Source: Rhexocercosporidium sp. MPI-PUGE-AT-0058
Taxonomy: Eukaryota; Ascomycota; Leotiomycetes; Helotiales
DNA length: 64,000 nucleotides
Reading direction: 5' to 3'
NCBI GenBank assembly: GCA_020746875.1
Contig: JAGTJL010000001.1
Span: 744,001-808,000 of the forward strand
This document shows, in pieces, positions 33,501-43,938 of this stretch. Below the pieces are notes generated by a model, which had not been told where the DNA came from, did no database searches, and was given only the letters and a program-made list of their open reading frames with translations. Each line of letters opens with the position of its first letter. The stretch's first letter is position 1. Made by a program: the position numbers and the translations under genes.

Positions 33501-35394
33501 AAGCGTTGCGGCTTTTCGGGGTGCTGTTGCTGCCTTGCCAGGAACGTAGGAGCCAACCGATCCGTTATAAACCTTTCCGATGGTCCACAGGTCAATTTTG
33601 CCGGATGCAGCCAGAAGATTGCTGCCGCCTGAGACCTGGACTACATTCGCGACACTGTTGACGACAACATTGTCAAGCACAATATTAGGTGCCGTGGGAT
33701 TGCCATTGGTGAGGATGCCCACAGGGACATTGCTGATCGTGCTGTCGATGATTGACACCGATCCAATGCCTTGCCCGGTAGAACCGCCAGTTCCACTGAT
33801 GTTGAAACCAATAGCACCACTGTAGTAGCGTTAACATAGTTTCCAGCCGGCCGAAACGAGAAGTATATCCGAAGAGATGCCAAGATTTGAGGATCAAGGA
33901 GAGCATCACAGAGGAATCTGACTTACCCCGAGATCTGGATGTTTTGCCACGTCCATCCCCAGTCCCAGACCATTTGAACTGCGGTCAAGCAATCATTGAA
34001 CTTGAGGTTACGAGCGGTATACTGCTGAGAGCCGGCACGCCAGCCAATGTTGCCGCCATTAAACGTGAGATCAGAAACGAAGCCACCGCTGCCGTTTTCG
34101 GTGAAGATTCCAACATGCGTTGTATTGCTACCGGTGGTAGCTTTGGGCATGTTGAAAACTAGATTTTGAAGACTAGTTCCTTGCGCCACTTGCCAATGGA
34201 TACCAGTGGGAACCTGCGCTTCGACGTTAACATTGCCATTTCGAAAACCACATGACTTGACTTCGCCAAGGAAGCTACTTCACAGTGAAAGTTGATTGAC
34301 ATAGTTTAGAAGAAGGCTAGAAAGGAGGAGTTTGGTCACTTACAAGAGGCTGATCATTGTCCGCAGTGGAGCTCGGCATTTTCGTCAGGTCGAAAATGAA
34401 ATTTCGGATTTGTCGCAGGAACTGGTTCTGATTGACATACCATTGGGAGCCGGACCCCCCGGGGTTGTATACGTCGGTATCAATGAGTGCGATGCCCTTG
34501 AAAGTTTCGCATCCCTGAATGGTTGGCGGACTCAGAGCATTACCAATGAACTGCGTATAATACAGCTGAATGATCGGCGAACATATGCGATACGTACCAG
34601 GAGGGAAGTATATGATAGCGCCCTGCGTGAAAGTATTTCCGCAGTCCTTACCACAACGATTGCCAAAGGATACGGCTGCATTGATGGCTTCAGAAGAATC
34701 GGCCTTTCCTGTGGGATCGGCCTTGTAATCATCTACAATATTTCTGAAAAAGGTGTATCCCGAGCCAGCTAAAGGTTGCTGAGGCAGAGTTAGCTCAATA
34801 TCTGATTTTCACAAAGGAATAGCTTAGTATACTCACAACGCCCAAAGGTGCTAGATTGGGTAGCCAATATAGAATCTCATTTTGGCGCTTGAGCTTGGCG
34901 TGAGTAGTGTTATGAGCATGAGTGAAGTTGGAAGGATAAGTGAAGTTGCCGACAGTCACATCTGGGTTCTCTTTGCGGAAGCCACCCTGGATAACCTTGT
35001 TGGCGCGCAGATTTGACATGTAATTATTCAAGCTCCCAGAATATGGCCATGCTGGACCATCTTGCTTCCCTGAGAACAGCACGTCAGAACCCAGTCACAA
35101 ATAGTACTGCGTTGAGTGATCTAGGATGAACATCCGCAGAGTCTCTCCACCAACCTTTGTCAGGTGCTACATGAAAGTAGTTGTGGGTATTGTCAACCAT
35201 ATAAGGGGCGTTTGGCTATAAGTTTAGTTTGTCAACACTGGCATCTAGTCTGATAGGAAGTGGTTTACCTGTGGCCCATAGACAGGAACATCTGGATAGC
35301 CTTCCTGCAATTGGGGCTTCCAGCCTGAAGTGATTGACTCGGTACAAATGCATTGAAGTAGCACCAACAGCAGAAGTCGAAGATCCAATACCAT
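27547..35394 (-). CDS. Secreted GH55 beta-1,3-glucanase fused to a subtilisin-like (S8) protease
   Basis: I reconstruct 14 exons, all in phase: 35394..35269, 35215..35155, 35069..34837, 34778..34344, 34213..33927, 33819..33014, 32875..32366, 32239..31567, 31446..31343, 31202..30724, 30577..29665, 29554..29181, 29076..28701 and 28568..27547, giving 2,132 aa. A signal peptide opens the protein (LRLLLLVLLQCICTES). GH55 exo-beta-1,3-glucanase spans about residues 120-870: YTFFRNIVDDYKADPTGKAD, GAIIYFPPGTYRICSP, a second FFPAGIYQIGSTVLIPTGSR beta-helix half and SGYFENVWAWVADHDND. Residues 870-1290 are Thr/Ser/Pro-rich with conserved-looking WSFPPGIYPGP and LWFFNICI pieces. The S8 domain follows: His1576 (VHSVGIASL), Asn1678 (AAGNSGN) and Ser1769 (GTSYAAPQVA). 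The usual Asp motif reads VYITGEVG. A 260-residue C-terminal region closes it. The GTTGGT donor (35154) and the stop-free 132-bp last intron are the weakest points. Two separate genes is the alternative. Confidence 0.78.
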
Positions 35395-37502
35395 GGTAGG
35401 CGTTAGAAGACTCAAAGCGAGTCACTGAGATCTGAGGGTGAAGAAGTCCGCGAGCTAGGAAAGCAGCTCATGCAGAAACTGCGTCTTTATGAACTGCATG
35501 GCATGGCTGCTCGTCTACCCGAAGTGGAGAGTGAGAAGGGAAACGATATTTCTCCTGAACCCCTGAGCTCTGATTTCGGAGTGAGGCTCATGTCTAGATT
35601 GGGCACGTCGATCAAAACTGCAAGTCAGAGGTCCCTGCATTGTCCGACTGGTTGTTTGTTCGGTTAATCTCACCCTGAGGTTAGGTTGACCGTCCCTATG
35701 ATGCTAGTAAATGCGAATGGTCCGGGTTGGCTGCATCGTATAATCTGATTTGAAGCTATTCCAGATTCAAAGAGGAAGACAGTCTTGGGCTTTGCATGGT
35801 ACCCTCTTCAATGCTGTCTCTCACGCCAGAATTGAAACCTGTGACCTGCCTCATGAAGTAATCCCGACATCCAGAATGCATAGTGAGATACCATATATTT
35901 CATCCCAGGTTGTTGACTGCGCATCTGACTTCATCTTTTGGGGGCCGGGGGAGCCTGGCAAAGCTATCGGTGTGGCACGGTTACCGAAGTTACTATTGAA
36001 AGCGAAGGAGGCGACAGGTGGGATGCATTACCCCCATCTAACAGCAAGATAATCGATGTGGCATCCACTCCACGCCTCGGACCTGCATCCTGCCCCTGCC
36101 GTGTAACAAGCTGGTTGAACTTTCAAAGTGTAAGTTTGATGAGGACCTGCAGAATTTGGCAAGGGATCCGAAGGAAAAGGCAACGACTAGTATGGTTGCT
36201 GTGCCACTTTGGATATTGGTAGGGCAGACTCCGAAGATATTGTGTAGCGGCTTGAAATTCCCGCTGCAGGTTGCTGTCTTCGTTTGAAAAGTTTTGAAGC
36301 TCATCCCATGTTTGCTAATGCGCTCCTTGACTTGGCGACAATGTGCGAATCTGTAAATAATCTCGCTACATGACGCTTGATTTGTGATGCATGTGTAAGA
36401 CGGATCCTCGGAAAGGAACTGCGGAGGACTGGAGACATGGATGTAAACATAGCTCTATGAAATTTACCTCCTCAAGCTCCCCTGATGGCGCCATGATACT
36501 TCTCAAGTGGCGCGGTTATAAGCCAGGGTAGTATAGCGGCCCTTTCGTCCCATCTCTGCCAGCGATCATACTCGGTGAGTCGGTGTGGGATACCTCCGTA
36601 CTCCACCATGATCTTGTGTGGCATCCATGTCAGATTCTAGAGCCGGGGAAATACTGATCGAGGGGTACCAGCGGCTAAGGTACCCCTCAGAATCAAGCCA
36701 TCGAAACGTGGGGTCCTGGTAAAGGCCTGCGGAGCAACATGATGAATGAACGTTAATTGTTTAGTCAGACACCGAGTAAGAGTCAGGTAAGAAATGGAAT
36801 AGAAAGACTCACAGTTTTCAATGGTAACAAATAAGGAGTGGCACTTACATGGAAGTTCCTTAACGCCATGTACTGTCAATGATAACTTCTCACTGTCAAC
36901 AACAGAGACTGGGAATCAGAAGAAACAAAATCCCATGTCAATCTTGCTGTACCTTATTACTCTCGCACCGGAGCCAGGCAGCTGGTCCTGCTCGACAGAT
37001 CAGATGATACATGATACCACGTAGTGCTGCTGTGCCTTCTCGCGTTCGTACTGGATCTTGATTATCAGGGTACGGCATGTTAAACGACACCAGAGGAGGA
37101 AGGAGGAAGTGACAAAGCCGGTTCATGTTCATGTAGGCAAATATCCGAACCTATAGGATGTAATCCTCGTATTGCAGCTCATAGTGACATGCAGAGCGGA
37201 TGTAATGGGAGAGGGGAAAAGAGGCACTAAGGTAGAATTAAGATTTTGTTCCCGAGCCTAGCGGGAGCGCTAACCTCGAAATGGGGCCATGAGCCGCGAT
37301 AGGCGCACGGCTTTTAACCGGAGGCGCCATCGAAAACAAGAAGCAAGCACTGACAGAGGAGAATTAAGAGATCGCATGCCCTATCGGGGCTCGTGTGCGC
37401 GACTCTATCGAGATTGCCAGTATTTTCCCTCTTAATGACAAAAATTGCCCGCGGCACGGCCCGCGGCACGGCCCGTTTACGCCTCTCTACGACCATCACG
37501 TA
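35395..37502. other. Intergenic stretch left of the Tc1 element
   Basis: These 2.1 kb include the promoter of the GH55-S8 gene. Frames at 35750-36052 and 36038-36304 lack domains. A short imperfect tandem GC-rich repeat (CCCGCGGCACGG units) occurs at about 37449-37475, just outside the Tc1 element. A TAATAA-like AT-rich zone near 36930 has no feature. No gene is supported. Confidence 0.4.
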
Positions 37503-38907
37503 CGGAGGTACAGCTGGTATGTTTTGGCCCCTGTTTTTGGCAGGGGGGTATCGTCTAAACCTAAATAGGTAACAACACTAAGAACACTGGAATAGAGGTC
37601 TACGAAGAAGAATGTAAAGAACTTCAATTTAGTACTTAGTAAAGCGACCCTTTGCATCAATTACCGCTTGATAACGTTCCGGCATACTCTCAATTAATGC
37701 CCAGAACTCATGCTCTCCTACTTTTTCCCACGCATCCTTTACAGTAGCCCGTAACCTATCGTAAGATATATTCTCAGGGTAATTATCTCGAAGGTAGTTC
37801 TTCATGATATGCCACACCTTTTCTATTAGGTTTAGATCAGGAGAGAAAGCTAGCCAAAAGATAACGATTATTCCCCGGCTTGCAAGCTCTTCTTTCGTCT
37901 CTCTTACTGCGTGTCCTGGAGCTCCGTCTTGCATTAAAACTAAGTGAATCCCTTGCTTTTTACAAAGCTTAATATATCCGTGGATAATTAGAACTGTGTG
38001 TTGACAATAAGACTCTTGCCCTATAGATCCCCAATCCTTTTCCTAAAATATACCCGGCCCTTTCGTATGTCTATAAAAACAACCCCAAAACATCCACCCT
38101 TTCTTTCTCTGATGTCGCTCAACGATATAGGTAGGATCTCACTCTTCCCCAGCTCTCCTTGTAACCCAGGTTCGTGTATATCGACCGCCCGTAATCTAAG
38201 TCTCGTCAGTCCAAAGGATTTGATACCATTAATCCATTGTCCACTTCACATGCTCTTCAGCCTAAGCAAGTCGGATCTTACGGTTTGTCTCTGAAATAAG
38301 AGGCTTTCTCATAGCTAGGCGTCGGTAAAACCCTTCGCGGAGGAGAGCGGATCGTATAGCCCATTTCCGGACTCCAAAATTCATTACTTTAGCTAGTTGA
38401 GTGTACGACATCCTTTTGTTTTGTGCTAAGGCATATACAAAAAGGACTAATTCTTCAACTTGAGCTTGTGTAAGAATAGGATTCCGGCCGGTCTTCTTCT
38501 TTGGGGTAGCTCGTACAGAGTCCTTAACAGCGTACTTGATTTGTCGAGACGTTGGATGAAAGGCTAAGTGATCCGTGATTTGTTTATACGACTATCCAAT
38601 ATCGTAAAGGAGTTGAATATTGCGTCGTTGATCTCGTGTTGTTTGAGGGGCTTTCGTAAACTTTGGTAAAGGGCGAGAAGGTGGAGGAAGTTGAGAAACG
38701 AATTGAGGTTCAAGAGCCGGAGCTCTATAGAACACAGAAGGCTCAATAACTAGAGGATCCATGATGTTGATTGCATTGAATTGTATAGTAACTACAGTAG
38801 AGACGCGTGCTAAAGGCATTCAGGAGTTCGCGTTATTATTACCTATTTAGGTTTAGACGATACCCCCTGCCAAAAACAGGGGCCAAAACATACCAGCTGT
38901 ACCTCCG
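37503..38907 (-). mobile_element. Tc1/mariner DNA transposon, complete but RIP-inactivated
   Basis: A 1,405-bp element is bounded by inverted repeats of about 70 bp. The left copy begins CGGAGGTACAGCTGG and includes GTTTTGGCCCCTGTTTTTGG; the right copy (about 38839-38907) is its reverse complement with one G/C-run length difference (six versus five). TA lies directly outside both ends (37501-37502 and 38908-38909), the target duplication of this superfamily. The single transposase gene is on the minus strand. Near-identical termini suggest the insertion is fairly recent, although the coding region has been hit by RIP-type changes. Confidence 0.93.
37629..38762 (-). pseudogene. Tc1-like DD34E transposase, six premature stops
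   Basis: From an ATG at 38762 the frame runs 378 codons to the stop at 37629 without a single frameshift. The catalytic residues are all present: Asp in ILWTDET, Asp in LMQDGAPGHA and Glu in SPDLNLIEKVW, the last two 34 residues apart. An N-terminal helix-turn-helix region includes TGRNPILTQAQVEELVLFV. Six in-frame stops interrupt it, following YDIG, IRLA, TMD, TDET, GEE and GPGIF. Each is explained by one transition (TGG to TAG or TGA, CAA to TAA). That is the RIP signature. The encoded enzyme would have cut and pasted this element; this copy cannot do so now. Confidence 0.9.
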
Positions 38908-38909
38908 TA

Positions 38910-39747
38910 CAGCTTTTTAGGGGCACTGCGTAAGCGAATCACCTCCCGCATTCACAACATGGCCTCAATATATATCCTTGGCCTTCTAATGTACAGTGCC
39001 TCGCACAACCTTTAGGCTGCAGCTTATCTGTAAGGTACCCATCCCATCAAATCCCTGTCAGTCTGACAAGTAACTACCCTGGAACCTTTTGAACGGATGC
39101 GTGGACTTAAGATGACTGGTGGATGGAGAATGGAGATGGAAAGAAGTTGGTCCTTTGCAGACTTGCTCGTATCTTGATCCTGGAATATTTTCGAGCCTCG
39201 GCCATCTCTTGCGTGATTCTACGTTAGGGACAACCACCGTCATATCGGTGGGCAGCTTTGGCTCACCAATCAGAATGATGGCCTCGGGACACGCCCAGAG
39301 CTTGTCCATTTCAAGCTTTATCTCCTTGTTCTTGTGATACCAAGCTGTGGCAAGGTTATTAGTCGGTTGTAAGCTTTATTTATCCGACCTTGTGATATCG
39401 CGAACCTCGATGTTCAGTTTAGCCATTCTATCCCTCCATCATTGCGGCGCAGCGTCTTCGTACAGCACTATCGAATGCAGACAGCTGCAAGTCGTCGTAG
39501 TTAATCTCGCTATGCTGGTCTTGGATAACGAGCTTCGAACCCCGCAGAGCATCCCACAGAGCTGGGCAGACACCTAGGTTGAGAAATGGAAAGTCGGAAC
39601 AGAAATGCCCCCATTATGGCCTCTCAATTCTAGTCGTTGGAGAGTATAAATACAGCTCAACGCCATGCTCGGGTTTGTGGTTTGGAACTCACTACAGCAA
39701 CTTCTTGATCCCTATAACATCTCCCAATAACTTCCTCGCCAGTCAAA
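38910..39747. other. Intergenic; possible minus-strand coding remnant at 39058-39560
   Basis: Between the Tc1 element and the secreted-protein gene, the minus strand holds coding-like pieces. One is an 83-codon frame ending at 39058 with LWACPEAIILIGEPKLPTDM and VVVPNVESRKRWPRLENIPG. Another, upstream at about 39450-39560, reads LVIQDQHSEINYDDLQLSAF. Stops lie between them and I could not build a splice chain, so this may be a decayed gene. The last 100 bases are the promoter and 5' UTR of the 39748 gene; TATAAATA occurs at about 39647-39654. Confidence 0.35.
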
Positions 39748-40357
39748 ATGTACTTCTCTCGCTTCATCACCTTGACTGCTGCGATCCTCGCTGGCCATGC
39801 TGTCACTGCTCAGCTGTGTGAATCACCAACCAAACTCTGCTACAATGCTCCTGGGAGTACACCTCAAGATGTCGATATCGAAGACATCCAGTTCGTCGCT
39901 TCCTACCTCCGATCATACGGCGCTCAAACCCGAGCAGGTCGCCAGTTCGTCATGACCGCTGCCACTGCACCAGACTGTGCTGAATGGTCTCTCTACTCTC
40001 ACGGAACAGTGCTTGCTACTGCCAGACACATCAACAGCACTGCAAATTCGAGCGTGCTGTTCGCGGACATCGCCAATACTATTGACGGAGGAGTTGGCGC
40101 CACAAACGCTCAGAAAGCTAATGCTCTTATTGGATGCGGAACTGATGGAGGCAGTCTCGGTGTTGTAAGTCATTCTAGCGGCAGTCTTTTCACATTCACC
40201 TTGCCTGGAGCAATCCGCAAAGGAGACCTTGCTAATTTGTCGACCATCGCAGGTATACAATGCCTCGAATGCGCAATACAACACCGCTGCGTACCTCGCC
40301 AACGGGTACACACCTTCGGGACTCATCGTTAAGATCGTATGGTCTGGTGTCGCATAG
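39748..40357 (+). CDS. Small secreted protein, conserved fungal hypothetical
   Basis: The model has two exons, 39748..40164 and 40253..40357, giving 173 aa. The 88-bp intron begins GTAAGT, has a GCTAAT branch and ends CGCAG; splicing joins GGSLGV to VYNASNAQYN, and the frame then runs to a stop after IVWSGVA. Residues 1-21 are a signal peptide (FITLTAAILAGHAVTAQ). The mature chain has four Cys (LCESPTKLC, DCAEW, GCGTDGG), probably two disulphides, and sequons such as NSTANSS. The text RSYGAQTRAGRQFVMTAATA and ADIANTIDGG has the regular look of a conserved family, which I recall only as secreted fungal hypotheticals. A TATAAATA box about 95 bases upstream suits strong expression. Confidence 0.85.
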
Positions 40358-40925
40358 GAAGCTGGATAGAAACAATTCGAGAGGACGTGTCGGGATGGCA
40401 TAAGCCTTCACAGAAGCTTAGCCATGATTTGGGGCAGTCAATAATATTAATCTTAGTTTCCGTGTTGTTGCTTGGACTAGTTGATATACAATGGGGATTT
40501 CGTAATCTTGCTCACCAAATTTCAACAATGACGTAGCTTGAAGAAACACGATGATGACGTTTCATCTAAGTCTTCATTATCACCGCCCGCTGTTTGTTTT
40601 GAAAAGCGAATACTCAATTGGCTATCTATCTTGCCCCAAACACCGAACAATTTTAAGTTCTCTTATACTAAATCGTGTTTGCAAATCTACTTAAAAAGCT
40701 ATCAATCTTGAAATGAGATTTAGTGTCGTTTTGACAAGTACTCGACTACCATAATGTGTGCGCTCATAGACTTACTAATTGTTTTTGACTAGCTCCACCT
40801 AAGCGAACGGTAGCTTTTAGGCTGCTGCTTCCGCCCCTCATCTTCACTTCCTTTCCTCTTCCACTTACGACGCACTATTTCCAGATCAACCACTGCGCGC
40901 TCTTTCTGTCTCATGCATCTGCGCC
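40358..40925. promoter_or_regulatory. Intergenic, promoter side of the 40926 gene
   Basis: This 568-bp stretch lies between two plus-strand genes. It holds the 3' UTR of the secreted-protein gene and the promoter of the next. The last 70 bases are C/T-rich. No specific motif is assigned. Confidence 0.35.
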
Positions 40926-43368
40926 ATGGCATCCACAACATTTACCCCGTATTGGAGGCACTTTGGTCTGTCTCGCAACCCTTATTCATTTGTTTTCTTT
41001 GTCGTAGCCCAGATCGCTGGACGTCGCCGTCCCATTGCCGTGGTATCCAGCAGAGGACCAGCGGATCCAGAACACGGAGATGAAATAGGTTCGCTGCAAG
41101 GGTTCCCTCTCATTGCAGCTTGCCAAAGGATCATCACCATCTTCTCAGACAAGACTAATCGCACGGCGATAAAAGCCGAATTATCTCTTGCTGCAGGCTA
41201 TTATATGAGAGATGAAGGGCATGAGGAATATCGTCCTGAACAAGTAGAGCTACGAGAGAATGATGCGAGCGATCGTTACCCCAGAATGGAGTCAGATTCG
41301 TGGGACCATACTAATATACGAGAGTTTCCATTCATTACCGCTTGCTTGCTCCAAGGGGTTGCTTTGTATCCCCAAGAGAGCTATTGCTACCAAGCAGCCC
41401 CGCAACCTTTGGGTACCGTCTATCGCGATATAAGCATCGAGTATGGCATGGTAGTCATCGATATCACGGACCTCAGCGCACTGCGATATGGAGTTGTTGG
41501 GTTTGCGACGATGCCAATGATGTGGGTTCCTTCTGCTGAAGCATTCCACCGACAAACAGGACCCGTAGGGTCTCACGTACCCCCGTCGAACTCTGGGGGC
41601 GAAATGCGCGTTCTAGACCAGGCGCGATCTCGAGCCGTCATGTCTGCTGCTGAATACTTGACCAAATTCCCAGGTCCAGATACAATCCCGGAGCCCCCTG
41701 AGGGTGAAGAGGTCAAGAAGCTACTGGCTCGAATACCTCTTGTCCACTCGGATGCACTGGAAATTATCTGGCCTAGTGGTTCAGAGTACGATATTGCACT
41801 TCCAATGGCCGATTTGTCAATTGGAACGAAGAAATCCTTACATGAGCAGGCTATCAGAAGCCTATTCGTAAGTACTCAAGACTCCATGCGTTATCGATTA
41901 GCACCACGTACAGATATACAACGGCCGTTCGTTATAGTGCAAGACCCACGCATATGAACATCTCCTTTTATTGTTTCAAATTGCAGCTTTCATCTTACAT
42001 TGCTAATTATGATCTTCGAACCTTTAGCAAAGTACGATAGATGTTGAAAATTTCAACATCTCTATTTTTGATGATGTTCGAAAAGTCCCCAACTTCAAGG
42101 AAATGCTACAGCGCAATTTGCTGCAATACTCTAACAGACTTGGAAACACGCAGTCTGCAGGCATTCTTCTTCGACTTGCATTCGCCGATGGGGAACATCT
42201 CTACTTAGAACAACTGGATAACATCTCAGTGGAAGCCATCTCAGCGGCTGTGAACATTCCCGAGTTGGGTACGATATCGTCGATCAGTATCTGCACCAGC
42301 ACCATGCGAAACCTATCGCCTAAGCTCATGGAGGGACTTTCGAAATCGGAAAGTCTTCGCGAGATATACCTCATGCAAAGCCCCTTGCGGAAAGCCGACA
42401 CGCCAGACGTGGAGCTTCTTGAAGCTCTCGCTACTCGACCTCACTTTTTCTCGAGAGTGAAAGTCACGTTCGCGGGTTCATACTCAGCTGCTCTTCGCAA
42501 GATCTTTTGGCTCCCAACTATCTCGAAGAACACAAGCACGTCCGCGAGCACGATTCAAACAGCACCCCTTTCTATATTCCCTATCCAGCAAATTCTCATC
42601 AGCTACCAAATTACCCGAGGTACTCCATACAAAACCGCTTCCGTCTATTTGGGCGACAGCCTTCTCACACCTGAGCGGTTTGCTGCCGGTTTCCTGACTT
42701 ATCTCCACAGCTCCAAGTCCAATTTTCCGGTAAAGGAGGACTTCAATTCTTCTGCGCGTCTTTTCAGCTTTTCCAGCGCCCCAGCATCTCTTACATCTTC
42801 CAGCCTATCTTCGGTCGAAATATCTCCTATCCCAGCGGAAAGCTTCGCAATAGGCGATGACAACATCCCCGATGATATCAGACCCAAGATTCGCGACTTG
42901 TCACCAGACGGCTGGACCGTCCTCATCACATCTGGAAAAGGCTGGAATCCGAAGGCGTCCAAGCAAGAAACAAAAAGCTCCTGCGGGCATGTCCGCTACG
43001 CAATCATTCGCCCTCGCAAACAGACTATCGAGGTTGAGAATCCACCCTCCACTCCACTTGGCCGTGATGAGTTAGAGGTCGTTGGATTGAAGGAATTCCT
43101 AACTATTACGGCGCCGGATGTGGATCTTGAACCTGTTGATCGGCGATTAGGAGAAATTGCCGAATGTTGCGAGCCCGGGTACCGCCAGGGAGTTATGCCA
43201 GGCAGTATTACGCCTGTGCATGTCTTGAAGCATGAAGGGGCAGCAGAGATGCTTCTTACATGTTTGAGAGATGCTCGGGATTTGAATGAGAATTTGCGTA
43301 GAGCTATGAAGAAAAACCTTGGAGGTGAGTGGCTTCCGGGGTCCATGTTGCCTTTGAATTGGTGCTGA
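40926..43368 (+). CDS. 760-aa protein of unknown function
   Basis: The model has two exons, 40926..41867 and 42028..43368. The 160-bp intron begins GTAAGT and ends CTTTAG; splicing joins AIRSLF to QSTIDVENFNISIFDD in phase. The N-terminal half (about residues 20-310) is mixed alpha/beta with AAGYYMRDEGHEEYRPEQVE. The second half contains regular short Leu/Ile repeats (LYLEQLDNISVEAISAAVNI, MEGLSKSESLREIYLMQSPL) that could be a solenoid. A variable Ser-rich stretch follows, then a C-terminal domain (DGWTVLITSGKGW, HVRYAIIRPRK) with two Cys pairs. There is no signal peptide or membrane segment. I do not recognise the family. The frame is open and both exons look intact, so it is probably a real gene, at the edge of the decayed region. 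Confidence 0.72.
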
Positions 43369-43938
43369 TCTATTTGTGCTCAGGTCAGCCATGGTATCCC
43401 GAACTTCTTCAAACGAGCAGTGATACCCGGTAATCAAAGTCATAGGATGAACGAGGGAGGGAACTCTTGAAATGCTGGAGGTCAAAGTTTGGAGCAGCCT
43501 GGCATGCAATCTATATTAATGTCGCCCTCTCACACTATTCAACTAAATAAGTTAGGCCAATAAGTATCTGGTATATATGAATGCATCCGTTCCACGTTCG
43601 GCTACTAGCCGGACAGCTTCATGGAAGGGCAATCGCCATCAGTGACGCGAAATAATGCCCAGAGAAGACATTACTATGGAGCGAGCGAGCCCCTAGTAAT
43701 ATGCCAGCAGGCGTTAAGATCTTACATATAAGATGGCCAAAGTCGGCGGAACTCGTAGAAGCCGCTGCATAGGCATGTCCAGTCCCGGCAGCTGAATGCT
43801 TTCCGGAAATATCCCGATCAACCATCGAGTGTAGATCGCAGAAAGGGTCTGCAAGTCGTAGCAGAATTCGACTAACCTCCCTAAATCAATAACAAATCCA
43901 TAAAGCAGCGAGAAGAATGGTGGAAAGGAAGCAAGTTT
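43369..43938. other. Intergenic, transition to decayed DNA
   Basis: This 570-bp stretch holds the 3' flank of the 760-aa gene. No gene or repeat end was recognised. Decayed coding sequence begins just to the right. Confidence 0.4.

Noticed and set aside
34332..34772. 146-codon plus-strand frame
   Set aside because: It is antisense to exon 4 of the GH55-S8 gene, whose minus-strand translation is clearly glucanase-like.
36500..36531. ILLKWRGYKPG, reminiscent of a chromodomain
   Set aside because: Only about ten residues match before a stop, with no supporting sequence on either side.
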